Shown here one piece after another: positions 42,394 to 50,508 of a DNA stretch of 64,000 bases. Below the pieces are notes generated by a model, which ran no database searches, was not told where the DNA came from, and was given only the letters and a program-made list of their open reading frames with translations. Where the stretch lies: NCBI GenBank assembly GCA_023898385.1, contig CP060220.1:1922001-1986000 (forward strand). The letters run 5' to 3'. The DNA is from Pseudobdellovibrionaceae bacterium. GTDB taxonomy: Bacteria > Bdellovibrionota > Bdellovibrionia > Bdellovibrionales > UBA1609. A program made the translations under genes and the position numbers. Within the stretch, counting starts at the first letter, position 1. Each line of letters opens with the position of its first letter.

Positions 42394-44073
42394 TTAACGA
42401 TCTAATTCGCCTGCAATGAGATTCATACTGCCCAATATAGCAATCACATCGGCAACAAGGCCCCCTGTGACTTGCTCAGAAAATGATTGGTAAATAGCAA
42501 AGCAAGGGGGGCGCACCTTCAGCCTGTATGGATTTCCGCTTCCATCACTGACAAGATAAAATCCTAACTCCCCGTTGGCCGCCTCGGTGGCATCATAAAT
42601 TTCTCCGGCCGGTGGGCGAAGCCCTTTAATAACCAACATGAAGTGATTCATAAGGCCTTCGATGTTTCCGTAAACGTCTTTTTTCTCAGGCAATACAATG
42701 CCTTTATCGCGAATGGTGTAATCTCCACCAGGCACGTTCTTTGCCACTTGCCGGATAATCTTAATGGACTCTCGCATTTCAGCCACTCGTACCAAATAGC
42801 GATCATAAACATCGCCAGACGTACCCACCGGAATGTCAAAATCAAGGGTCTCATAACCATAATAAGGGTCTGCCTTACGCAAATCTAAACTTACGCCAGC
42901 TGCGCGCAAACAGGGACCGGTGTATCCCCAAGCCATGGCATCTTCGGCAGAAATGGCCCCGACACCTTGTGTACGCTGAATCCAAATTTTGTTCCCAGAA
43001 AGCAGGCGCTCAATTTCGTCTATGCCCAAGCTCATCTCATCACAAAACTTAAGGACATCATCAAACCAGCCCTCAGGTGGGTCTTGCGCCATTCCACCCA
43101 CGCGAGTCAATGCCACAGTCAGGCGGGCTCCACAGAGTTTTTCAAATAGCGCGTACACTTTTTCTCGATACCCAAACAGCCAAAAGAAACCGGTCAAGGC
43201 GCCAAGGTCCACTGCGTTGGCGCCAATACAAACAATGTGGTCTATAATTCGAGACAACTCACAAAGCATAATTCGAATAGCTTGAGCCCTTGGCGGAATC
43301 TCCACCCCTAAAAGCCGCTCGACAGCTTTGCAATAGCCCACGTTGTTCATCGGGGCTGAGCAATAGTTGAGTCGATCCGTATACGGAATTACTTGGTTAT
43401 AAGGATGGGTTTCGGCCATTTTTTCAAAGCAGCGATGAAGAAAACCCAACTCAACGTTGGCTCGATTCACCTTCTCACCATCGAGCTCTGCCATTACACG
43501 CAATGTTCCGTGTGTGGCCGGGTGAGAGGGGCCAATGTTCAATGGCAATAGATCCTTTTCTGGATCTGGCTGATAATCGTACTCATCTTCAAAATGAATG
43601 GGCATCGCCGTTGTGCAATGTTGCTGTTGATCAGCATCGTAGTCTTTTCTTAGCGGATACCCAACAAATTGATGGTGCAACAAAAACCGACGCAAATTGG
43701 GATGCCCGTCAAACTTGATGCCGTACATATCCCAAGTTTCTCGCTCAAACCAATTCGCCGCCCGCCACACGGGAATAGCCGTGGGAACAGATTCATCTTC
43801 GGACACTGACGTTTTCACTCGCACTCGACCAAAATCTTTGCTGGAAAAAAGCTCGTAAACAACATCGAAACGCTTTTCTCGCTCCGGGTAATCGGCCCCG
43901 GCAATTTGCATGAGTATGTCAAAGTCACAATTTTCTTTGAGGTGACTTAGAACCGGTACAACATCCTTCGGAGAAATCTCAATGACATTGTCGCCAAAGG
44001 AATCTATAAAATTAAAATTATTATTTGAAAATTTCGCGCTCACATGTTGGCGCAGTTCTTCTAGTCGCCTCAT
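42394..44073 (-). CDS. nuoCD: NADH-quinone oxidoreductase fused subunits C and D
   Basis: A 559-residue fusion. Residues 1-175 are NuoC (FDVVYELFSSKDFGRVRVK, ANWFERETWDMYGI, YPLRKDYDADQQQ). The rest is NuoD, which forms the quinone pocket with NuoB: LNIGPSHPATHGTLRV, NVELGFLHRCFEKMAE, YCSAPMNNVGYCKAVERLLG, and GSMNLIAGELDR at the end. The NuoC-NuoD fusion is known from E. coli and many Proteobacteria. It overlaps nuoB by four bases. Confidence 0.97.
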   Translation of the reverse strand: MRRLEELRQHVSAKFSNNNFNFIDSFGDNVIEISPKDVVPVLSHLKENCDFDILMQIAGADYPEREKRFDVVYELFSSKDFGRVRVKTSVSEDESVPTAIPVWRAANWFERETWDMYGIKFDGHPNLRRFLLHHQFVGYPLRKDYDADQQQHCTTAMPIHFEDEYDYQPDPEKDLLPLNIGPSHPATHGTLRVMAELDGEKVNRANVELGFLHRCFEKMAETHPYNQVIPYTDRLNYCSAPMNNVGYCKAVERLLGVEIPPRAQAIRIMLCELSRIIDHIVCIGANAVDLGALTGFFWLFGYREKVYALFEKLCGARLTVALTRVGGMAQDPPEGWFDDVLKFCDEMSLGIDEIERLLSGNKIWIQRTQGVGAISAEDAMAWGYTGPCLRAAGVSLDLRKADPYYGYETLDFDIPVGTSGDVYDRYLVRVAEMRESIKIIRQVAKNVPGGDYTIRDKGIVLPEKKDVYGNIEGLMNHFMLVIKGLRPPAGEIYDATEAANGELGFYLVSDGSGNPYRLKVRPPCFAIYQSFSEQVTGGLVADVIAILGSMNLIAGELDR

Positions 44074-44615
44074 CTGTATGCATTCCCCTCACGGTACACA
44101 CCGGGTTCCCAATTGTCCTTCCAGGGACGGGGGTGATTGTCTTCAATCATCTTTTGAATTGTCATAACACCATCAAGGACGGCCTCAGGCGTGGGCGGGC
44201 AACCTGGCACATATACATCCACGGGAATCACTTTATCTACGCCCTGAAGTACGTGGTAAGCTCTATAGAAACCACCCGAGCTGGCACATGCACCCATTGA
44301 TAAAACATATTTTGGATTTAACATTTGCTCATAGATTCGAACGATCACTGGAGCCATCTTTTCAGTGATTGTTCCTGCAACGATCAATAGGTCGGATTGC
44401 CTTGGAGAGAAACGAACCACCTCCGCACCAAATCGAGCCAAGTCATACTTGGGCCCCATCACTGACATGAGCTCAATCCCACAACAAGCTGTACCATACG
44501 GCATGGGCCAAAGTGAGTTTTTGCGCCCCCATGCAATGACCTTGTCCAGCTGGCTGGTGAATGCAAAAGATTTGGAAGCGTCGATGAGATCGCCCTGTGC
44601 CTTATCTGCTGCCAT
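44070..44615 (-). CDS. nuoB: NADH-quinone oxidoreductase subunit B
   Basis: Carries the terminal cluster N2 next to the quinone site. The 181-residue product has the adjacent cysteines in YGTACCGIELM, then GACASSGGFY and VPGCPPTPEAVLDG. It is the first gene of this operon. nuoA, which normally precedes it, is not present: upstream lie only about 310 bases and a divergent protease gene. Confidence 0.97.
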   Translation of the reverse strand: MAADKAQGDLIDASKSFAFTSQLDKVIAWGRKNSLWPMPYGTACCGIELMSVMGPKYDLARFGAEVVRFSPRQSDLLIVAGTITEKMAPVIVRIYEQMLNPKYVLSMGACASSGGFYRAYHVLQGVDKVIPVDVYVPGCPPTPEAVLDGVMTIQKMIEDNHPRPWKDNWEPGVYREGNAYR

Positions 44616-44927
44616 AAAGTTCTCCTGTATCGAAAGCTACTAATCTTAAACGATCTTTTCCGAAATCTGCGCGGAAAACAGCCCCCGAACTCCCCCGTCC
44701 TAATTTTGTAAAAACGATGTACAATTAGCACTTTGCTTAATTTGAGTCGACTCTAAGTTTTGACAGACATCACACACGGCGGCAACCTCATCCCCCACTT
44801 AACCCGGCTTGTCGAACTTATAATGCTAAAAGTCAAAAAGGCCAGTTTTTAGGACCTAAATCTGGTTTCAATTTGAAACCACCCCACAAAAGTGCCTACA
44901 ATTTTTCGCATAACCAGGGAGGGGATC
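44616..44927. other. Divergent promoter region between nuoB and the protease gene
   Basis: About 310 bases with no gene. It contains an inverted repeat TTTTCCG / CGGAAAA near 44656-44681, a 10-bp palindrome GAGTCGACTC at 44744-44753, a TTGACA at 44760-44765 without a clear -10 at the right distance, and a GGGAGGGG ribosome site before 44928. Presumably both divergent promoters lie here. Confidence 0.4.
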
Positions 44928-46427
44928 ATGTTCAAATACTTTAGCGCGCTGATTATTTTTTGCGCAACAACCGCATGGGGAAACCCATCAGAGTGGAGTG
45001 ACTACCTTGTGCGCGTCACCCCCGAGTTCAAATCAAGCTTTTTACAAATGACTCACAACATGAATGGTGAAAACTCTGTGGAGGACCTGCAGTTTAAAGA
45101 TTGGTTGCGACTGCAAATCCCTGCGGAATATATGAACAGCCTTGAGTTTCAGGCCCTAGCGGATCACCCAGGCATCATTCATATTCAACCCAACTATCGC
45201 ATATCACTTTTTGCCAACCCCGGGTTGCATACGGCAGCTTATCGAGCATTTCAACAAAAGTGGCGCACCCAACAACCGCAGAATTGGTTGCCACAAATGT
45301 GGGAAGAGACTTTAGCTAGAATGACGGATAACCCTGAGTTCCCGCGCGGCGGCAGTGGCGGCAGTGGCCCTGATCCCCTGTTTAACAAACAATGGGGCAT
45401 GCGCGACATTGGTGTGCAAAAAGGCTGGAGAGACACAAAAGGTTCCCAACAAATGACAGTGGCCGTCATTGATACGGGTGTGGATTACACCCATGAAGAC
45501 CTTGTGGATAACTTGTGGCGAAATGCCGGCGAAATAGGCACGGATAGCAACGGGCAAGATCGATCAACCAATGGCATTGACGATGATGGCAATGGATTTA
45601 TTGATGATGTGGTGGGTTGGGATTTTGCAGCTAACGACAATAAGCCCTTTGATTTGTCAAAAAGTGGGTTTGAGCTTTTTCAAGGCGGAAACCCCGGCCA
45701 CGGCACTCATTGCGCGGGCAATGTGGCCGCTCGGGCTGATAACGGCAAAGGCGTTGTGGGTGTGGCCCCTAATGTAAAGATCATGGTTCTGCGATTTCTT
45801 ACCGAAGATGGCCAGGGCACTACGGCTGACGCGATTAAGTCAATCAAGTACGCCGTGGACAATGGCGCCCAAGTGCTGTCGAACTCGTGGGGATCAGAAG
45901 GCGAAGACCCCGAGGATGAATCTGGAAACCAAGCCCTTAAAGATGCCATTCAGTATACCCAAGATAACAACCGGCTGTTTGTTGCTGCTGCTGGTAACGG
46001 CCACCAAGGCGTGGGCTATGACAATGACAACGACAGTCGCCCGGCCTATCCGGCAAGCTATGACCACGACACCATCGTGAGCGTGGCGGCACTCGATGTG
46101 AACGACAACTTAGGTTCTTTTTCAAATTGGGGCTTACGAACAGTGGACATCGGCGCTCCGGGCGTAAAAGTATTTTCCACCACAGTGGGCAGCCAATATG
46201 CGGATACCATATTTGATAAATTTGGTATCACTATCACTTGGGATGGCACCTCCATGGCAACACCGCATGTGGCGGGCGCTGCAGCCCTTTATTGGTCACT
46301 GCATCCCAATGCCTCTTACAGCGAAGTCAAAGAAGCGTTGCTGAGCCGAACTGAAGAAATATCTACACTTCGCGGCAAAGTTTCTTCTCATGGAAAACTC
46401 AATATTGAGAGCTTAATGAACAACTAG
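44928..46427 (+). CDS. Secreted subtilisin-like serine protease (S8 family)
   Basis: A 499-residue preproenzyme. Start ATG 44928 follows AGGGAGGGG. The signal peptide is KYFSALIIFCATTAWG. A pro-region runs to about residue 140, ending in the Gly/Ser linker RGGSGGSGPD. The S8 catalytic triad is complete: Asp in VAVIDTGVDYTHEDL, His in NPGHGTHCAGNVAA and Ser in WDGTSMATPHVAGAAAL, plus the oxyanion Asn in AAAGNGHQG. Such proteases are common in predatory bacteria; a role in prey digestion is inference. Monocistronic, with a terminator downstream. Confidence 0.95.
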   Translation: MFKYFSALIIFCATTAWGNPSEWSDYLVRVTPEFKSSFLQMTHNMNGENSVEDLQFKDWLRLQIPAEYMNSLEFQALADHPGIIHIQPNYRISLFANPGLHTAAYRAFQQKWRTQQPQNWLPQMWEETLARMTDNPEFPRGGSGGSGPDPLFNKQWGMRDIGVQKGWRDTKGSQQMTVAVIDTGVDYTHEDLVDNLWRNAGEIGTDSNGQDRSTNGIDDDGNGFIDDVVGWDFAANDNKPFDLSKSGFELFQGGNPGHGTHCAGNVAARADNGKGVVGVAPNVKIMVLRFLTEDGQGTTADAIKSIKYAVDNGAQVLSNSWGSEGEDPEDESGNQALKDAIQYTQDNNRLFVAAAGNGHQGVGYDNDNDSRPAYPASYDHDTIVSVAALDVNDNLGSFSNWGLRTVDIGAPGVKVFSTTVGSQYADTIFDKFGITITWDGTSMATPHVAGAAALYWSLHPNASYSEVKEALLSRTEEISTLRGKVSSHGKLNIESLMNN

Positions 46428-46454
46428 TCATGGCCTCAGTCTTTGCAAGAGTTG

Positions 46455-46485
46455 AAAACGCCGGTTCTACTTGACCGGCGTTTTT
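46455..46485 (+). terminator. Rho-independent terminator after the protease gene
   Basis: Stem AAAACGCCGGT / ACCGGCGTTTT (11 bp, loop of 8) followed by further T residues. It is placed 27 bases after the stop. Confidence 0.9.
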
Positions 46486-46522
46486 CATTTCAACCTGAAT
46501 ATTTTATGCCTATAATGCCGAG

Positions 46523-48292
46523 ATGGTGTCTTTGAAGAAACATCCGTACCGGTATTACTTTAAAAAGTATAAAAAAACAGCAGCTCTTGGGCTTACAGCG
46601 TTGGCGTTCACCGATGCCCTTGAAATGATCCCCCCACTTTTAATTGGTCGAGCCATTGATCAAATGGCGGGCGGCGCCCCGTGGAGCCAAGTGGTCAACA
46701 CCGTGTTTATTATTTTTGCCGTGGCCACAGCGTTGGCCACCACTCGTTACTTCTGGCGAATTCATTGGGGACGTTTTCACCACTACGTGGCCGAAGACAT
46801 GCGCAATCATATATTTAACAAGCTCACTCTACTTGGCCCCAGCTACTATCAGCGCAAACCCGTTGGCGAACTCATGAGCCTCATCAGCAATGATGTGAAC
46901 TCTTTTCGAATGGCTATCGGCCCTGGCGTATTGATACTCGGTGATGCACTTTTGGGGCTTTTGATTGTTCCGCCAATTATGTACAGCATTTCTCCTGAGT
47001 GGACATGGAAGACTTTAATCCTCATGCCTCTCATCCCGCTTTTTTCGGCCAAAATCATTCGCCTTATACACACCAACTACCGACGGCAACAGGATCAGTT
47101 TTCAGAAGTGTCTGGGTGCGCACAAGAAATTGTCGCAGGCGTGCGAGAAATCAAAAGCTACGGCCAAGAGTCCACCATGACGTCTCGCTTTAATTTCTTG
47201 AGTCGGCGGTACGAATGGGCGTGCAATCAAGTGGCCAAAGTGGATTCATTTTGGACACCCATGATGGAGTTTGGTGTGACCGCTGGTGGTTTTATCTTGT
47301 TACTCGTTGGCGCCCCACAGGTGATTCAAGGAGCCGTGACCATAGGCGCATTTTTTGCTTTCTATCAGTATATTAACAAAATGATATGGCCAGCTTCAGC
47401 CATTGGTGTGGGCGTCAGTTTTTTTCAACAAGGGAATGCGTCTTTTAAGCGCATACTTGAAGTGCTTGATGAGCCCATTGATATCCCCGACACGGGGGAA
47501 AGTGCGCTCCCGCATTTTGAGTCTTTGCAAGTTAAGAACCTGAGCTTCACTTACCCCGATGCCGGGAAAGCTTCGCTATGGGATGTGAGTTTTACTCTTA
47601 AGGCCGGCGAAACTCTTGGTATTGTAGGGCGCACCGGATCGGGTAAGTCGACTTTGGTTGACCTTATCAATCGCCTCTACCCTATTCGCGAAGGCTCTAT
47701 ATTAATTAACGACAAACCCATTGAGAGTTACTCGCTCACTGAATTGAGGAATCTGATTTCTTATGTTCCGCAAGAGGCCTTTTTGTTCAGCGAAAAGGTC
47801 AGTGAGAACATTGCTCTGGGGCTGGGGTCTTCCACAGATGAAGTGGCGCACTACTCTCGCATTGTCAACTTGGATAAAGAAATTCTTGCCATGCCTGAGG
47901 GATATAGCGCCCTGATCGGTGAGCGCGGCGTAAACTTATCGGGCGGACAAAAGCAGCGCCTCACCATTGCACGAGCTTTGATTCGAAAAACACCCATTGT
48001 AATTTTGGATGACTCTTTAAGTGCGGTGGATACAGACACCGAAAGCCATATCTTAGAGCGATTGCAATCACAGGCCAAAGGGGATGGCAACTTCGACGCT
48101 CAACGCCCAACCACGTTGATTGTCAGTCACCGTTTGGCGTGTCTGAAGTGGGCTGATCGCATTTTAGTGCTCGATGCCGGACGAGTTGAGGCTGTTGGCA
48201 CCTATTCGGACCTATTGAAAGCCTCAAAGACATTTAAACAACTCCATCAATTGCAGAACCAGGAAATCAACCGTGCAGAAGCCCATGCCTAG
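46523..48292 (+). CDS. ABC exporter half-transporter, MdlA-like
   Basis: A 589-residue half-transporter with six membrane helices (residues 1-320) and a nucleotide-binding domain. Walker A is GRTGSGKST, signature LSGGQKQR, and Walker B VILDDSLSAVD. The residue after Walker B is Asp, not the catalytic Glu, a mark of the degenerate partner in heterodimeric exporters such as MdlAB. A TATAAT (46511-46516) lies only six bases before the ATG and there is no ribosome site, so the mRNA may be leaderless. It overlaps the next half-transporter by 20 bases. Confidence 0.9.
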   Translation: MVSLKKHPYRYYFKKYKKTAALGLTALAFTDALEMIPPLLIGRAIDQMAGGAPWSQVVNTVFIIFAVATALATTRYFWRIHWGRFHHYVAEDMRNHIFNKLTLLGPSYYQRKPVGELMSLISNDVNSFRMAIGPGVLILGDALLGLLIVPPIMYSISPEWTWKTLILMPLIPLFSAKIIRLIHTNYRRQQDQFSEVSGCAQEIVAGVREIKSYGQESTMTSRFNFLSRRYEWACNQVAKVDSFWTPMMEFGVTAGGFILLLVGAPQVIQGAVTIGAFFAFYQYINKMIWPASAIGVGVSFFQQGNASFKRILEVLDEPIDIPDTGESALPHFESLQVKNLSFTYPDAGKASLWDVSFTLKAGETLGIVGRTGSGKSTLVDLINRLYPIREGSILINDKPIESYSLTELRNLISYVPQEAFLFSEKVSENIALGLGSSTDEVAHYSRIVNLDKEILAMPEGYSALIGERGVNLSGGQKQRLTIARALIRKTPIVILDDSLSAVDTDTESHILERLQSQAKGDGNFDAQRPTTLIVSHRLACLKWADRILVLDAGRVEAVGTYSDLLKASKTFKQLHQLQNQEINRAEAHA

Positions 48293-50033
48293 TAAGGATT
48301 CTCACCGCACCACAAATCAAGCCGCAGGTACGACCCGTCGGCTGTGGCCCTACATCAAACGCCACAAGGGTCTAGCCTCTGTGTCGCTTGTTTCAGTGAT
48401 TCTGTTTGCCGCCACCGGCCGGGCGATTCCTCTGGTTTTTGGCTTTGCCATTGATAAGGGCATCACCCAAAAGAACCTTAACCTTGTGTACTATGCTGCT
48501 GCGGCCTACCTCATTTTGGAGTTGAGCCGATCGGGATTTGCTTTTTGCAAAGACTATTTTATTGCTCGCCTTGGAAACAGGGTTTTATTTCAGGTTCGGG
48601 AAGACCTCATTCGCCATGTTCAAAATTTACCAGCAAGATTTTTTGACCAAACTCCTGTGGGTCGAATTATCACACGGGTAACCAACGACGTTGTCAGCTT
48701 GCAAGACTTTTTTCATGATGGCGTTAACTCCATGTTTGTGATGTCTTTAGAGCTGCTGACTATTTTGGTGGCCCTAGCCTACATATCTTTACCATTAACT
48801 TTGATTATTATTCTCACTCTGCCACCCGCCCTCTGGATGTCTTTAAAAATCAGTCGACAACTGAGAGCTGATTTTCGCGAAGCCAAGAGCAAGCTGTCCA
48901 CAATCAATGCGTTTACCGCTGAGAGCCTCAACGGAATGAAAATTCTGCAGCTGTATAATCGAGCGCCCCACACGAGAGAGAAATTTGCAGGTTACTCAGA
49001 AGAATACCGCGCCCTGCAAATGAAAACAGTTAGAGGTTTTGCCAAACTTTGGCCCATTCTCAGTTATTTTGATGCACTGACTGTGGCCTTGTCATTGTTT
49101 TTTGGCGCCATCTTTTTCACTCGGTCACAAATAACCATTGGTGAGCTGTCGGCTTTTTTGCTTTTGGCTCAAAGTTTTTTCAAACCCGTGCGAGCTATCC
49201 TTGAACGGTTTAACCAGTTTCAAAATAGTTTGGCCAGTGCGGATCGTATTTTCGCCCTTATTGACGAACCAGAAGAAATTTTAGAAGGACAAAGGTTTGC
49301 TACAACTCCTCTCAAGGGCGAAGTGGAATTTAAAAATTTAACTTTTAAATACGACAAAGAAAGCCGGCCCGTACTTAAAAACATCAACCTAAAAATCGCA
49401 CCAGGAGAAAGTGTCGCCCTAGTGGGACGAACTGGCAGTGGCAAGTCAACAATGGTTTCGCTGTTGCAAAAGCTCTATAACTTTGAAGATGGCGATATAC
49501 TGGTTGATGGACAGTCACTTTCAAAGCTCTCTACTCAAGAGCTGAGGCAACGCATTGGCGTGGTACGGCAGGATCATTTTTTAATTCGAGGAACCATCAG
49601 AGACAACATCAGTTTGTACAACGAAGAAATTTCTAATGATGCCATTTTTGAAGCGGCACTTAAAGCTAACTGTGACGACTTGATTCAACGAAGCGGACAT
49701 GGGCTCGACACACTTGTCGAAGAAAGAGGCGCAAATTTAAGTGTGGGTGAAAAACAGCTGATTTCTTTTGCACGAGTTCTAGCCTACAACCCGGACATTC
49801 TCATACTCGATGAAGCCACCGCAAATATCGACTCTCACAGCGAGCAACTCATCCAAGAAGCCACCATAGAGGCTACCAAAGGGCGAACAAGTATTATCAT
49901 AGCACACAGACTTTCTACCATTCTCCACTGCGACCGAATTGTGGTTCTACACGATGGCGAAATTGTCGAAATGGGCTCTCACCAGAAACTGATGGAAACA
50001 AAAGGTAAGTATTGGGAGTACCAGAATCAATAG
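48273..50033 (+). CDS. ABC exporter half-transporter, MdlB-like
   Basis: A 586-residue half-transporter and partner of the preceding gene. It has six membrane helices (about 30-320), Walker A GRTGSGKST, an altered signature LSVGEKQL, Walker B ILILDEATANID with the catalytic Glu, and the H-loop IIAHRLST. Combined with the partner's Asp, the altered signature makes one of the two ATP sites degenerate, as known for heterodimeric drug and lipid exporters. Substrate unknown. The 20-base overlap implies coupled translation and equal amounts. Confidence 0.9.
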   Translation: MQKPMPSKDSHRTTNQAAGTTRRLWPYIKRHKGLASVSLVSVILFAATGRAIPLVFGFAIDKGITQKNLNLVYYAAAAYLILELSRSGFAFCKDYFIARLGNRVLFQVREDLIRHVQNLPARFFDQTPVGRIITRVTNDVVSLQDFFHDGVNSMFVMSLELLTILVALAYISLPLTLIIILTLPPALWMSLKISRQLRADFREAKSKLSTINAFTAESLNGMKILQLYNRAPHTREKFAGYSEEYRALQMKTVRGFAKLWPILSYFDALTVALSLFFGAIFFTRSQITIGELSAFLLLAQSFFKPVRAILERFNQFQNSLASADRIFALIDEPEEILEGQRFATTPLKGEVEFKNLTFKYDKESRPVLKNINLKIAPGESVALVGRTGSGKSTMVSLLQKLYNFEDGDILVDGQSLSKLSTQELRQRIGVVRQDHFLIRGTIRDNISLYNEEISNDAIFEAALKANCDDLIQRSGHGLDTLVEERGANLSVGEKQLISFARVLAYNPDILILDEATANIDSHSEQLIQEATIEATKGRTSIIIAHRLSTILHCDRIVVLHDGEIVEMGSHQKLMETKGKYWEYQNQ

Positions 50034-50072
50034 GTACCTGCTTCCTTTTGTGGCGATATAGCGTCATTGTTG
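50033..50072 (+). repeat. REP-like repeat, copy A
   Basis: Begins GGTACCTGCTTCC at the mdlB-like stop and continues through TTTTGTGGCGATATAGCGTC. Its first 24 bases match copies B, C and D closely. After the core it follows copy B (GCGTCATT-TTG), not C and D. Confidence 0.8.
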
Positions 50073-50444
50073 GAGAGCCCATTTACTTTTGAACCTCGTG
50101 TGTAATGAAATTTAGTGACAACGTGTTGCCCAGCAATTCGACCATGAAGGCAGCCTAAGTCACTGACACCATCAACCGCAGTCTACAAATCTCGCGGGCC
50201 TTAAAAAATAGTCAAGATTTTGGGCTATTCTCAATGTGAGAATACGACGACGCGAACTTTGTTTTGATGAAGTGAACTTTGGACCAACAGGGATTTATAC
50301 CGTTGCTAGCGCTAAAAACACCAACTCCGCCGCCGGAGTTGGTGTAACTGGCCAAAGCTCCGCCCCCCTTGCCTTCAGGTGTCGCCAGACCTTGTGGACC
50401 CCTAAAATGCTGTTTTTACACAATATTTTGAAGTTGGACTCCTT
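50073..50444. other. Gene-free stretch between exporter and ATPase, with a strong hairpin
   Basis: No coding potential recognised. At 50318-50345 there is a perfect 12-bp inverted repeat ACACCAACTCCG / CGGAGTTGGTGT with a 4-base loop. An A run on its left side means it would read as a terminator on the minus strand, although no minus-strand gene ends here. A weak further resemblance to the GTGGCGACAATGCG core occurs near 50111-50135. Confidence 0.5.
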
Positions 50445-50506
50445 GACTATATTAGGATGAATCCAAATTTAGTCTTGACTATTTTTGGATTCATCCTAAT
50501 ATAGTC
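50445..50506. repeat. 23-bp perfect inverted repeat overlapping the ATPase promoter
   Basis: Left arm 50445-50467 (GACTATATTAGGATGAATCC, then AAA) and right arm 50484-50506 are exact reverse complements, with a 16-base centre that itself contains AGTC-TT-GACT. The right arm ends two bases before the ATG at 50509. It covers the -10 box of the predicted promoter. It could be an operator or an RNA hairpin. Confidence 0.92.
50475..50502 (+). promoter_or_regulatory. Strong candidate sigma-70 promoter giving a leaderless mRNA
   Basis: TTGACT (50475-50480), 16-base spacer, TAATAT (50497-50502). The start point would coincide with ATG 50509. No ribosome site precedes the ATG, consistent with a leaderless transcript. 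Confidence 0.6.
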
Positions 50507-50508
50507 AT

